15,828 nt of DNA from CAYWFU01 sp964457585 (GCA_964457585.1 CAYWFU010000076.1:1-15828); one strand, 5' to 3'; positions 6,526 to 14,531 are shown, counted from the stretch's first letter. Notes: generated by a model from the letters alone, not told the origin. Numbers and translations: made by a program.

Positions 6526-6660
6526 CTATTTTTTTAACATACATTCATATACACTTTTTTGAACTCTGAATCCGAATCCTTTTAATATTTTATCAACTTT
6601 TCCACGTTCTTTATCATCCGAAATATCATAAACAATCGCATAATCAGAAATCCCGCGCAT
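6526..6660 (-). pseudogene. Truncated second copy of cas2 (5' part only)
   Basis: An ATG at 6660 opens 44 codons nearly identical to the first 44 of the intact cas2 (MRGISDYAIVYDISDDKERG, then FRVQKSVYECMLKK) and ends in TAG at 6528-6526. Similarity to 5544-5675 covers the coding part and stops at or just before each end; the flanks differ. The encoded peptide lacks about half of the Cas2 fold, so it is unlikely to work. Because the MNT-HEPN pair lies exactly between the two copies, the duplication may record how that pair entered, or the loss of a second adaptation module. Confidence 0.8.
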
Positions 6661-6684
6661 AAATAAATGCCCCTTATTAAAATT

Positions 6685-6843
6685 CTAAAATGAATTTACT
6701 GCTTCATCATATATAAAAACTTTACCTATTTCCTTTAGTTTAAGGTTGGTTTGATTAACCTTTTTTTCAATTTTTTCTAAAAATTGCATTGTTCTTCTAT
6801 CATATTCCAATCTGGCGTGCTTTGAATAAAAAACAAAATCCAT
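6685..6843 (-). CDS. Small hypothetical protein or remnant
   Basis: A 52-codon frame starts at ATG 6843 (MDFVFYSKHARLEYDRRTMQ) and ends at 6685, rich in Lys and Glu, with a likely amphipathic helix in FLEKIEKKVNQTNLKLKEIG. I see no clear ribosome binding site, and the frame has an in-frame stop only a few codons further upstream. The FYSKHARLE opening faintly recalls small toxin-like families with a KHA(R) motif, but this is too weak to name. It lies between the Csx3-like gene and the broken cas2 and may be a fragment. Confidence 0.35.
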   Translation of the reverse strand: MDFVFYSKHARLEYDRRTMQFLEKIEKKVNQTNLKLKEIGKVFIYDEAVNSF

Positions 6844-6909
6844 TTCAAAACATTGACGAATTTTTATTATCTAATTCATATTATATATTACCTTTATAAA
6901 ATTATATAT

Positions 6910-7155
6910 TTAAAATGGTGAATGATCAAATATTGTTATATCACCTGTAACTGGCGAACGGTAAATCAATTTACGAACTTTTCCATGCAAGGCATGGGCA
7001 ATCTTTAAATAAAGCCAGACAGGAGCTGCTCCTGTAAGAACAACCTCATTCCCTTCTCCAGCCAGTTCTTGTGCTTTTTGGATATATAAATCAATCTCGG
7101 AAAGCTTGGCAGTATTTGTATAAAGAGTGTTTATTCCTAATATAATTTTTGCCAT
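6910..7155 (-). CDS. Csx3-like small protein, putative ring nuclease
   Basis: This is an 81-residue protein (MAKIILGINTLYTNTAKLSE onward). The second half, VVLTGAAPVWLYLKIAHALHG, then LIYRSPVTGDITIFDHSPF, follows the Csx3/Crn3 pattern of GR-x-PIWL, LAH, YDPR and SH. Csx3 proteins are associated with type III systems and degrade cyclic tetra-adenylate, ending the alarm signal. Here the GR is GA and the YDPR is YRSP, so the usual acidic residue is missing, and the protein ends straight after DHSPF, shorter than typical. It may be inactive, bind rather than cut, or belong to a separate family. I prefer ATG 7155, one base after the stop of the CARF gene; a GTG at 7170 is possible. The coupling supports a function together with the CARF protein. 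Confidence 0.6.
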   Translation of the reverse strand: MAKIILGINTLYTNTAKLSEIDLYIQKAQELAGEGNEVVLTGAAPVWLYLKIAHALHGKVRKLIYRSPVTGDITIFDHSPF

Positions 7156-7156
7156 T

Positions 7157-7891
7157 TTATTTTTTCCCACTTAAAAGTTTTAGCTTAAAATTAATATCAA
7201 TTGTTCTGGGTGTCCCACCTGCTTCACGGTCAGCGGTACCATCTTCTTTATATTTATTAGGCTTCAGAACCTGCAAATTTCTTTTTGGTAAAGCGCATGC
7301 TAATATCATTCCAGCAGTCATTGATTTAGTCCCACCAGTATAATCAGCAATAATATCTGATTCATCAAATCCTTCTGGTAAATTATTAAAAATATTTTCA
7401 ATCACTTCATATGTCTTGAGTGGATTATCAGCATCCTCTGGAGACAATGAAACTTCAAGTCCTCTTTTAAAAATATCAATTGAGTACCCTTCTTGTATTA
7501 ATTTTACTATTAAATCATTGGCAGTTTTTTCAGAAACATGTCCCCCCGTGATCATCCAGCAGGTTTTTAGAATTGGATAATGATAACGTATAACTTGTTC
7601 AGCAGATATATTATTTCCTAAACTACACAATACTATAAGACCTTTATGTTTTTTAGGAGGTTTTCCCATATTGGAAAGCAAAGTACCGCTATAAAAAATT
7701 ATTGGTTCGATTGACAAAAAAATAGTTATTAAAATTACAATTCCGAATAATAAAATTTGCCAGAGTTGAAAATAAGATTGAAGTACTTGCTGTAAGGTAC
7801 CTATAGTTATTCCAAAAATACATCCAACTACAAGAAATAATAATGGTGGTGCTTTGGTTGGATCAAAAAGTTTAACAATAGCATTTTTCAT
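7157..7891 (-). CDS. Membrane-anchored CARF-domain protein, Cam1-like effector
   Basis: This is a 244-residue protein. Residues about 16-36 (PLLFLVVGCIFGITIG) and 44-66 (WQILLFGIVILITIFL) are two hydrophobic, probably membrane-spanning segments. From residue 83 a CARF domain follows: GLIVLCSLGNN as first strand and loop, MITGGHVSEKTA in the middle, and the ligand-binding signature DYTGGTKSMTAGMILACAL at 183-201. CARF domains bind cyclic oligoadenylates made by Cas10. No HEPN, nuclease or other effector domain is attached, so the membrane part is the likely effector, as in Cam1, which depolarises the membrane on binding cA4. Cam1 has one membrane helix whereas two are predicted here. ATGA overlap with cmr6 (7891-7888) shows tight coupling. 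A damping role without channel activity is an alternative. Confidence 0.82.
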   Translation of the reverse strand: MKNAIVKLFDPTKAPPLLFLVVGCIFGITIGTLQQVLQSYFQLWQILLFGIVILITIFLSIEPIIFYSGTLLSNMGKPPKKHKGLIVLCSLGNNISAEQVIRYHYPILKTCWMITGGHVSEKTANDLIVKLIQEGYSIDIFKRGLEVSLSPEDADNPLKTYEVIENIFNNLPEGFDESDIIADYTGGTKSMTAGMILACALPKRNLQVLKPNKYKEDGTADREAGGTPRTIDINFKLKLLSGKK

Positions 7892-8928
7892 ATTTCCCCC
7901 TCAACTTTGTCAAAATGTCCATATCCAACATCTGTTTTACACCCAGCACCTAAAGTATCAAGCGCATTTTTTAATAAATTAAAACCTGTATTAACATCAT
8001 CAACTGTACCTTTCCCCCTTGGGGCTAATGCAAAACTAAAATTTATATTCGGTTTAACAGTAATAAAAAATATCGGAATAGGTTTGAGATAATCTGCCGG
8101 TGGTGTTAAGTTTCCATTTTTATCTTCAGGAATTTTATTATAGTATTCACTATAATGCGGATTCATTATATCAAGTTCAAGCTCGGCATTTATTGGAAAT
8201 GCATCAAAAACTATCAGTTTCCCTGCACCTAATTTTTTATCATCTCCATCTCCAAAGAGATCTTTATATTGATCCCATTGTTCCCATTTTGAAGGATCAC
8301 CCCATCCATGAGCAATTCCCTTACTATCTTTTTTAGGATCAACCCATGATCTTATTAATCCTTTTATCGATGAACCTGGTAAATATGGAACTCCTAAAGT
8401 TTTATTCCATATAAAACCAGTTTCCAGAACATGTCCCATTCCAGGTCCGGTAACAAACCGCCATTGTGTTTTGAAGGATTGAGTGTCTCCATTTTGTTTT
8501 TTTACCAGCTCATCTCGTCGCTTAAGATATGAACTTAGAAGTTTATTTGATTCTATGTGTTTATTATGGTGAGATATAATACTTTTCAAAAACCATGTTT
8601 TTGGATTTGCATCCCAATCAGGATTATCATGGGCTTCCTGAATTTCATTTTTCCTCCGAGTATCTATTTGTTCTTTCCATTTGGAATCTCCAGACCAGTG
8701 ATCACAAAATTTGTCAAACAAAAGCCCTGTATTAGCTGTTGGTTCTAATTTACGAGGATCAGTATCTATATCTTTTTTAAAAGAATTATAAAGAGGTAAA
8801 ATTCTTTTTGACATCTCTTTTTCTCCATGATTTTTTTGAGATGATTGATAAAATTTATTTTTTGGTTTATCTTCTGGTATTGGACGATTATATTTTGCTC
8901 CTAATTGTTTTTGCCAATTATCAACCAT
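7888..8928 (-). CDS. cmr6: Cmr6, type III-B complex subunit
   Basis: This 346-residue RAMP (Cas7-like) protein caps the Cmr backbone. Diagnostic segments are WRFVTGPGMGHVLETGF and GVPYLPGSSIKGLIRSWV, the usual Cmr6 glycine-rich turn and helix with GSSIKG, then FGDGDDKKLGAGKLIVFDAFP and, near the C-terminus, LGAGCKTDVGYGHF. The long N-terminal region up to about residue 110 is charged and variable. I chose ATG 8928: GGAGAG lies about 6 nt upstream and the start overlaps the cmr5 stop by 8 bp, whereas the longer frame from 8967 lies within cmr5. The 3' end overlaps the CARF gene by 4 bp. It is the last of the six cmr genes in the canonical 1-2-3-4-5-6 order. Confidence 0.93.
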   Translation of the reverse strand: MVDNWQKQLGAKYNRPIPEDKPKNKFYQSSQKNHGEKEMSKRILPLYNSFKKDIDTDPRKLEPTANTGLLFDKFCDHWSGDSKWKEQIDTRRKNEIQEAHDNPDWDANPKTWFLKSIISHHNKHIESNKLLSSYLKRRDELVKKQNGDTQSFKTQWRFVTGPGMGHVLETGFIWNKTLGVPYLPGSSIKGLIRSWVDPKKDSKGIAHGWGDPSKWEQWDQYKDLFGDGDDKKLGAGKLIVFDAFPINAELELDIMNPHYSEYYNKIPEDKNGNLTPPADYLKPIPIFFITVKPNINFSFALAPRGKGTVDDVNTGFNLLKNALDTLGAGCKTDVGYGHFDKVEGEI

Positions 8929-9289
8929 GTTTCTCTCCAGTTTTTTTCTGTATATAAGCATCAGCAAATTTTGACATCCATGATAATAACTTTAAAATTT
9001 CTTCCTGCGCATGAATATATTTACTGCGGTCATTTTCCATTAAAAAATTAATTAAACTATCAGTATCTATCCATTCTTGTAAATCAGAATAAAGAATCCA
9101 TGATGGTGAATTATTTTTATCTTTATCCTTCACTTTAGCCAGCAAAAAAGCCATTGCCTGTCCAAGTCCATTATTAATAATCATTGCTGGAAGTTTTTTA
9201 ATATATTGTCCATATTCTTCGTTTGTTGGTTGTAGATTTATTTTTTTTAAAGCAAAATTTGCTCTTTTTTGTTCAAGAGTTTGCCTCAT
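8921..9289 (-). CDS. cmr5: Cmr5, small subunit of the type III-B complex
   Basis: This is a 122-residue, mostly helical protein with the Cmr5 pattern: RQTLEQKRANFAL at the N-terminus, YIKKLPAMIINNGLGQAMAFLLAK in the middle (conserved LP and NGLGQALAF-like helix), YSDLQEWI, then the C-terminal RSKYIHAQEEILKLLSWMSKFADAYI. Cmr5 stacks along the Cmr4 filament and lines the groove holding the target RNA. Its ATG overlaps the cmr4 stop by one base (TAATG), indicating translational coupling. The length is usual for the family. Confidence 0.93.
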   Translation of the reverse strand: MRQTLEQKRANFALKKINLQPTNEEYGQYIKKLPAMIINNGLGQAMAFLLAKVKDKDKNNSPSWILYSDLQEWIDTDSLINFLMENDRSKYIHAQEEILKLLSWMSKFADAYIQKKTGEKHG

Positions 9290-10167
9290 TATTCACCCCC
9301 AATTAATATATTAATACATTTAACCGCACACCAGCCCATTCCAACTGTTTCATTACCGCCAATCTGGATATAATCGTTTAGAATGGAATCCAACTTAGAA
9401 ACGATATCAAGAGTTTCATCTCCATTTCTTGGTTTCATCACAAAAATCATAGAATAAAAAAGTGTATCAATAGGTAGACTTTCTTCATACCATAAATTAT
9501 TACTGGTTTTATTATCTTCTAGAACTATTCGCGCTGAAACCTGTGTGCCGTAGCTAATAAGATATTTAAAATCTTCATCATTAATAATTACAATATGTTT
9601 TTGCATTTTATCTTTTATGGGTTGATAAATTGGATTATCAGGTAATAATTTTATAATTTCATCAATCCATTTTTTTACTTCATCTCTTTTTGAATCATTA
9701 ACTGAAAAAGACATTTCTTCTAGAATTAATTTATCTTTTAGGTTTGTATTATCACTTACAAGTACTGTTTCAATTGTAACATCTAAATCTTGTAAGTTAT
9801 CATAACTTTTATTTTTTAGAATACTGAAATCTCTTTTAAGTTTGTTTAAAATACGAGGGCAGGTTATCCAGACATAAACATCCGTTAAAGAACGAACTGG
9901 AAATGCAAGAATTCTTGCATCAGTAATTCCAATTGAACCTGCATGTTCAGTATTTTTTGGTCCAAAAATAATATTAACTTCTTCTGGAGATAAAGCTTTT
10001 TCAGCAGTTTCACGTATTGCTCCTTTTAATCCGGAAGAATGTATGATTGAAAAATCTGTATGTTTTTCTCTTTGTATTGGCAAATCTATGCTTCGAGTTG
10101 TAATTCCAGTTCCAGGATGAAGCGATGTTTCAGCAAATAATCCCATTAATATGCCTTTTTCAAACAT
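9289..10167 (-). CDS. cmr4: Cmr4, Cas7-type backbone and target-RNA nuclease
   Basis: This 292-residue RAMP protein has the Cmr4 opening ILMGLFAETSLHPGTG, then SIDLPIQREKHTDFSII. D28 in the IDLPIQRE segment aligns with the catalytic Asp of characterised Cmr4 proteins, which cuts target RNA every six nucleotides. Then come SSGLKGAIRE (44-53) and, at the C-terminus, IQIGGNETVGMGWC, the glycine-rich loop. Several copies form the backbone that holds the crRNA. The catalytic Asp suggests RNA cleavage is intact. ATG 10167 follows GGAGGTG by 6 nt and overlaps cmr3 by 22 bp. Confidence 0.95.
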   Translation of the reverse strand: MFEKGILMGLFAETSLHPGTGITTRSIDLPIQREKHTDFSIIHSSGLKGAIRETAEKALSPEEVNIIFGPKNTEHAGSIGITDARILAFPVRSLTDVYVWITCPRILNKLKRDFSILKNKSYDNLQDLDVTIETVLVSDNTNLKDKLILEEMSFSVNDSKRDEVKKWIDEIIKLLPDNPIYQPIKDKMQKHIVIINDEDFKYLISYGTQVSARIVLEDNKTSNNLWYEESLPIDTLFYSMIFVMKPRNGDETLDIVSKLDSILNDYIQIGGNETVGMGWCAVKCINILIGGE

Positions 10168-11279
10168 TTTTTACACCTCCCTAAAATATATTGGCCATAT
10201 CCAATATTGCAATTTTGTCCTATTTTCCCTTCATGAAATATATTACAATTATCCAATGCTTCAAGATAATAGACGCTTCCTGCTGGAATGTAACTTTTCA
10301 TTGGTTTTACAGCTTTTTTTACAATATCCCAGCCTCCTATTTTAACTGCTCTTCCAACACAACCTGATATAAATTTGAATTTATTATTCTGGATAGTAAT
10401 TTCATTTTTATTATTAGATTCAAATGGTCCCCAATTATTATTAAAATCAGATGGCTGTAATAACAATAATTTGATTGGTTCGCCTTTTTTTATTTCTAAA
10501 GGCTTAATAATATCAGTGTCTTCTTCGATTTCTAATTTGCATAATTTCCCTTCACCGCCGACTTTCATAAATGAATTATTTAATTTCTCTAATATTGTTT
10601 TATCCACTCCATCAACAAGCACTCCTATTTTAACGTTATCTTTAAATCTTAGAGGGACAATTGAATATAAATTTCCTTTTTCAATTTTATGAGTTTTATA
10701 ATCCCTTTCTATTCCGACTTTGGGTTCTTTTTCATAAAAATTTTTATCTTCTAAAATTTTTGTAGGAATAATTCCTTTTTCCATATAAGCTGATAAATCA
10801 TCTTTATTTATCCAGCCTTCTATAATTTCAAAAGCTCTATAATCACTGTTTATAGGTTTTGTTGGAAGTTGTATATTCCCCAGATCACAAGGAATCGAAT
10901 CTGATGGAACTAAGGAAAATAGTTCTTTCCTTTGTCGTTCTTTAGCTAAATCTAATGGTGCTGGATAATATGGAACATTATTTTTTACTAAATAATGTCC
11001 AAAGAGCTTAAGAGAAACATTTTTATCGCGATTTAAAGGTGAACCGATTGTATTGGGTAAAATACATTTCTTAAAATTGTCACATTCAGTGCAACGGCAA
11101 TCCCCAAATTTTTTAATATCTATGCAATTTGACTGTAAAATAGCACTTCTCACAATCCCGAACATTGTTTCCGGATAAGGAGGAAAAATAGACTCAAGAT
11201 ATCCTGTTTCACCTTTGTCTATCGAAAATCCGTCTCTGAAAAATAAAGTATCCAAAGGCTCAAATAGCCATTTTTGCAT
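10146..11279 (-). CDS. cmr3: Cmr3, crRNA tag-binding subunit (Cas5-like)
   Basis: This 377-residue RAMP protein begins with the Cmr3 signature FEPLDTLFFRDG (6-17), followed by FPPYPETMFGIVRSAIL (32-48), and carries the glycine-rich GGEGKLCKLE-type loop and a C-terminal GKIGQNCNIGYGQYILG. Cmr3 pairs with Cmr2 at the base of the complex and holds the 8-nt 5' tag of the crRNA. A small cysteine-rich stretch at residues 52-72 (C52, C61, C63, C66, C72) is less common and may bind a metal. A good ribosome binding site (GGAGATG) stands before ATG 11279, one base after the cmr2 stop. The end overlaps cmr4. Confidence 0.93.
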   Translation of the reverse strand: MQKWLFEPLDTLFFRDGFSIDKGETGYLESIFPPYPETMFGIVRSAILQSNCIDIKKFGDCRCTECDNFKKCILPNTIGSPLNRDKNVSLKLFGHYLVKNNVPYYPAPLDLAKERQRKELFSLVPSDSIPCDLGNIQLPTKPINSDYRAFEIIEGWINKDDLSAYMEKGIIPTKILEDKNFYEKEPKVGIERDYKTHKIEKGNLYSIVPLRFKDNVKIGVLVDGVDKTILEKLNNSFMKVGGEGKLCKLEIEEDTDIIKPLEIKKGEPIKLLLLQPSDFNNNWGPFESNNKNEITIQNNKFKFISGCVGRAVKIGGWDIVKKAVKPMKSYIPAGSVYYLEALDNCNIFHEGKIGQNCNIGYGQYILGRCKKCLKKAY

Positions 11280-11280
11280 T

Positions 11281-12555
11281 TTATATCATCTCCTTTTCGG
11301 CAAGGAATTTAATAAGCAGCAATCCATCATATGAAAGTTTATTTTCATCTTTCTGTATAATATCCATAATTTTTGAGATTCTATCTTCAGCAATTTCTTT
11401 CTTTTCAGAGTCAGTTGTCCCTGAATTACTTACTCCTCTTGTTTTTAAATATTCTGCAACAAGAAGCTGCTTTCTTTTATCATTATCAATTGGTTCCAGT
11501 ATTGGCATTAAATCAATAATTTTATAAATCAATCCTTTTGAAATTTCTTTTTTCTTAAAACTTTCTTTTAATTCTAATATTTTGGGAACAAAATCATTAG
11601 AATCTTTTCCCCATTTTTTACCAAATGTTAAAATTGGTCCGCCGCGTTTCCAAATTCTTACTGCAAAAGCATTACGATCAATTTCCTTTTTAGCTGTTTC
11701 ATCAATCAGTGTATGAGCATCCTTAATAATAGCTCTTAAAGCAGTATTCATATGAGCATAAACAATTCCAGCGCTGATTGTCCCTTCTTTATTATTAAAA
11801 ATATTAATAGCTTCTTGCTTAAAAGCCTTAATGTAAGCATCTTTAAGTTCTTTTGCGCACTCTAAAGCAGTACTAACCGGTAATAGACATAAAACATCAT
11901 CTCCGCCAGCATAGATCAATTTACCATAATTTTTTTCTACAATGTCATTTACCTTTGTATTAAAAAAAGCCAACGCATTTGAGATATTTATTTGTTCGTT
12001 TTTGTAATTTGAAAGAAGAGCGCCCATATTATCACCATCCATAATTAACATGGCATAAAAGGGAGTAGGTTTTGAATCAACGCTTTTGGTCAATTTCTTT
12101 AGAGCATTCAATATCAATAGCTTTTCTCTTTTTTTTTCATCAAGTAAGAAATTATCTTCATTTTGTAACGCTTCTTCAAAAAATACATCACCTGTAAATT
12201 TAGCTATATTATTAAATTCATCATGACCTATTAGTAATTTTGATATCTTTTTAATTTTTGTAGCTTCTTCATCATGAGGAACTTTAACTTCTTCAGCAGT
12301 ATTAATGAAATTTTCAAGCTTTTCTTTTATATCATTATTCTGAATAGCTTTCTCCAACACATTTATTATCCAATCTACTGCGCTCATAAAAGAAGTTGAG
12401 GGGTAATTTGAATATACTTCCCAACCAATGGCCTCTTTTGCAATTAACGGGAATATTCTTTTTATTGTGCAGATTGCACAGAGTCTTTCATCCCCTTCTT
12501 TTGAAAAATGAAATCCTTTTTTACCATTAAATTGTTCAGCAACTCCTTCCACCAT
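11281..12555 (-). CDS. cmr2: Cmr2/Cas10, C-terminal part after a frameshift (cyclase domain with GGDD)
   Basis: This 424-codon frame continues the Cas10 protein begun at 13151. It opens with the second half of the zinc motif, ERLCAIC (23-29), then holds the palm domain: AMLIMDGDNMGALL (168-181) and the active site YAGGDDVLCLLP (215-226), with helical and D4-like regions to the end. The GGDD motif is intact, so conversion of ATP to cyclic oligoadenylate on target-RNA binding is expected. The apparent ATG at 12555 has no good ribosome binding site and begins inside the conserved protein, so I read it as an internal Met, not a real start. The frame is open from 12585, placing the shift between about 12585 and 12545. 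The whole gene would be 11281-13151, about 620 residues. Confidence 0.9.
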   Translation of the reverse strand: MVEGVAEQFNGKKGFHFSKEGDERLCAICTIKRIFPLIAKEAIGWEVYSNYPSTSFMSAVDWIINVLEKAIQNNDIKEKLENFINTAEEVKVPHDEEATKIKKISKLLIGHDEFNNIAKFTGDVFFEEALQNEDNFLLDEKKREKLLILNALKKLTKSVDSKPTPFYAMLIMDGDNMGALLSNYKNEQINISNALAFFNTKVNDIVEKNYGKLIYAGGDDVLCLLPVSTALECAKELKDAYIKAFKQEAINIFNNKEGTISAGIVYAHMNTALRAIIKDAHTLIDETAKKEIDRNAFAVRIWKRGGPILTFGKKWGKDSNDFVPKILELKESFKKKEISKGLIYKIIDLMPILEPIDNDKRKQLLVAEYLKTRGVSNSGTTDSEKKEIAEDRISKIMDIIQKDENKLSYDGLLLIKFLAEKEMI

Positions 12556-13151
12556 TCTTTTAGTTCTGTTCGAGGATAATTTTCTTTAGGACTTAAAGCT
12601 TCTCGTTCACCGCATTGTGTGCATTTTTCTCCAGGTTCTTCAGAAGGGATATGTGCCCTTAAATTTTTTCTCATATCAAGCAAATAACCTTCATTACCAA
12701 TAATCCACATAATTTCCCAAAGGTTTTTTACTTGTCTTTCCCAGACTTTAACTATGTGTGGATAATTTGCATTACCTTGCTTTTTAAATTTTTCTAGTGC
12801 ATTAATTGCTATTATTCCCCACACTTTTATAATTTCATTATCTGCTTTTTTAGCAACAACATCAGGATTTTTTGCGCAAGCTTTAAATCTATTGGGTAAC
12901 GATCCCACACGCGCTGCAATATCATCTTTATCTTTTGGTCTTTTAGTATCATCTGTTATTGCCAGGAATAAAGCATCTTTATTAATATTTGGGAACTCAA
13001 TTTCACCACCATTATCAATAATTGTTTTTATGGTAATACCTGACAAATATGAAAGTAAATATGAGCCTGACCATAGATCGCGTGTACGACGCGATTGAGA
13101 AATAAAACCCTGCACAGGACCAAGTGAAAAATGAAATGGTTGTTTACTCAC
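12462..13151 (-). CDS. cmr2: Cmr2/Cas10, N-terminal part before a frameshift; no HD domain
   Basis: This 229-codon frame starts at GTG 13151, with GGAG 7 nt upstream and an 8-bp overlap with cmr1. It begins directly with the first palm-like domain, FHFSLGPVQGFISQSRRTRDLWSGSYLLSYL (6-36), so the N-terminal HD nuclease domain found in many Cas10 proteins is missing. It carries CTQCG (C177, C180), the first half of a zinc motif whose second half, CAIC, lies in the next frame. The last about 30 codons after ELKEW (196-200) are out of frame with the family and end at TAA 12464-12462. A -1 shift near the AAAAG/TGGTGG stretch restores one continuous Cas10. Whether this is a real mutation, an assembly error or recoding is open. 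Confidence 0.9.
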   Translation of the reverse strand: MSKQPFHFSLGPVQGFISQSRRTRDLWSGSYLLSYLSGITIKTIIDNGGEIEFPNINKDALFLAITDDTKRPKDKDDIAARVGSLPNRFKACAKNPDVVAKKADNEIIKVWGIIAINALEKFKKQGNANYPHIVKVWERQVKNLWEIMWIIGNEGYLLDMRKNLRAHIPSEEPGEKCTQCGEREALSPKENYPRTELKEWWKELLNNLMVKKDFIFQKKGMKDSVQSAQ

Positions 13152-14442
13152 AATTAATCTCCATGTAATTATTTTTTGTTAAATAAGTGCAAAAATCATT
13201 TAGAATATTTGATGGTTTTATTTCAATTAAATCTTTAACATTTTTATTTATTTCTGCATTAACTTTTTCCTCTGGAGCAAGCAATGGAGCATCAAGCAAA
13301 GTAAAAAACGGGTAGCATTTTCCATCGATCTCAACTATTCTAATAAATAAAGGGGAAGCGCTTCGTTCATGCGATTCCCCTTGAAAAATAGCTTTTTTAT
13401 TTTTATAACCTGCTTTATCTAATGACGAATATTGGAATGTCAGGGGAAGACCGAAAAAACAACGTTCTGGAGCATTTGATAATTTAATAGGATTTACCTT
13501 TGGTTCTAAAGGAAGTTCCTGTGGAGATTTTTGGTTTGCCCGGTAAATCTTTTCTTTTTTTGCAAGATGATTTTTTACATTTTCATAATCTGATGAACTA
13601 CGATTACGAAAACTCTGCATTGCTATCCCTGCTTTAAATAATGCCATCTCCCATGAAAAATATTTTCTAAATTTTTTTTGTCCTTCTGAAGAAATATAAA
13701 ATTTAGTATTATTACTAAGTATAGTATGAGCATTATTCAATTCTTCAGGATACCATTTTTTTATTTTTATTACTCCTTCTTTAAATTTTTGTATCCATGA
13801 ATCAATTGTTTTTTCGTTATGGGTATTAGGTAAACTTAATCCTTCAGGAATAGGTTGATTGTTAAGCTTCCAATCCATTAAAGCAACCGTACCCAAACCG
13901 CGTCTTGAGCGACTGCCTAATCCACCAACATGACTAAGTAACCAGATACTGGCAATTAAAGCTTTTTTGCAATTATCTGAAACATTTGGTTTAAATATAA
14001 ATTTTAATTTGACATCTTTACCTGAAGATATATATTTTCTGCGAGTATCGCCCATTTTTAAAGAAAATGATAAATATCTGACTCCGTTAAGTGTCCACTC
14101 TTTTTTATTTTCTTCAGAAATATTTTTAGGTGCTTTTGGGTGAACTTCATCTAAATCTTTATAGTCATTAGGATCCCATTTGTTCTCTTCATTAAGATTT
14201 TCTTCCAACATTATCCCAAAACATCCCTGCCCATGCCCCATACTCCCAAATATTTTTTCTTCCCATGTCGGAGATTTTTTTTGTCCATCAAAAGGTTTAT
14301 TATATTCCGGATCAATCGCCCTATACCAGAATCGTAACGCGCCTTTAATTGACGATGCTCGGAGTTCTGCGGATTCATTAGGATTAGCGCCGCCTAAAAA
14401 AAGCGGAGTAACTGTTTTGAGTGTAACGGTAAGTTCTTCCAT
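13144..14442 (-). CDS. cmr1: Cmr1, type III-B complex tip subunit
   Basis: This is a 432-residue RAMP protein and the first gene of the cmr operon. The N-terminus has the Cmr1 pattern LTVTLKTVTPLFLGGANP (4-21), then RASSIKGALRFWYRA (28-42) and EEKIFGS (61-67); the glycine-rich loop is GGLGSRSRRGLG (173-184). The C-terminal half, including RCFFGLPLTFQ and SPLFIRIVEIDGKCYPFFTLL, resembles the second ferredoxin-like domain. Cmr1 binds the far end of the complex near the 5' end of the target. ATG 14442 is preceded by AGGAGA with about 8 nt spacing, and a strong promoter lies about 110 bp upstream. Confidence 0.95.
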   Translation of the reverse strand: MEELTVTLKTVTPLFLGGANPNESAELRASSIKGALRFWYRAIDPEYNKPFDGQKKSPTWEEKIFGSMGHGQGCFGIMLEENLNEENKWDPNDYKDLDEVHPKAPKNISEENKKEWTLNGVRYLSFSLKMGDTRRKYISSGKDVKLKFIFKPNVSDNCKKALIASIWLLSHVGGLGSRSRRGLGTVALMDWKLNNQPIPEGLSLPNTHNEKTIDSWIQKFKEGVIKIKKWYPEELNNAHTILSNNTKFYISSEGQKKFRKYFSWEMALFKAGIAMQSFRNRSSSDYENVKNHLAKKEKIYRANQKSPQELPLEPKVNPIKLSNAPERCFFGLPLTFQYSSLDKAGYKNKKAIFQGESHERSASPLFIRIVEIDGKCYPFFTLLDAPLLAPEEKVNAEINKNVKDLIEIKPSNILNDFCTYLTKNNYMEINCE

Positions 14443-14504
14443 GAATCATTCTCCTGAAAAATTATATAGAATTAAAATTCATTTTAATATCATTTCAGGT
14501 GCTA

Positions 14505-14531
14505 TTGACTTTGTTTAACTATAAAAGTCAA
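14505..14531. promoter_or_regulatory. Inverted repeat in the cmr leader, possible operator
   Basis: Perfect 8-bp arms TTGACTTT (14505-14512) and AAAGTCAA (14524-14531) are separated by 11 nt. They lie between the predicted transcription start (about 14543) and cmr1, a position suited to a repressor or to a small RNA hairpin. The arms echo the -35 box TTGACT. Confidence 0.45.

Noticed and set aside
12540..12590. Programmed -1 frameshifting in cas10
   Set aside because: A-AAA could slip, but there is no full slippery heptamer and no clear stimulatory structure; an indel or assembly error is simpler.
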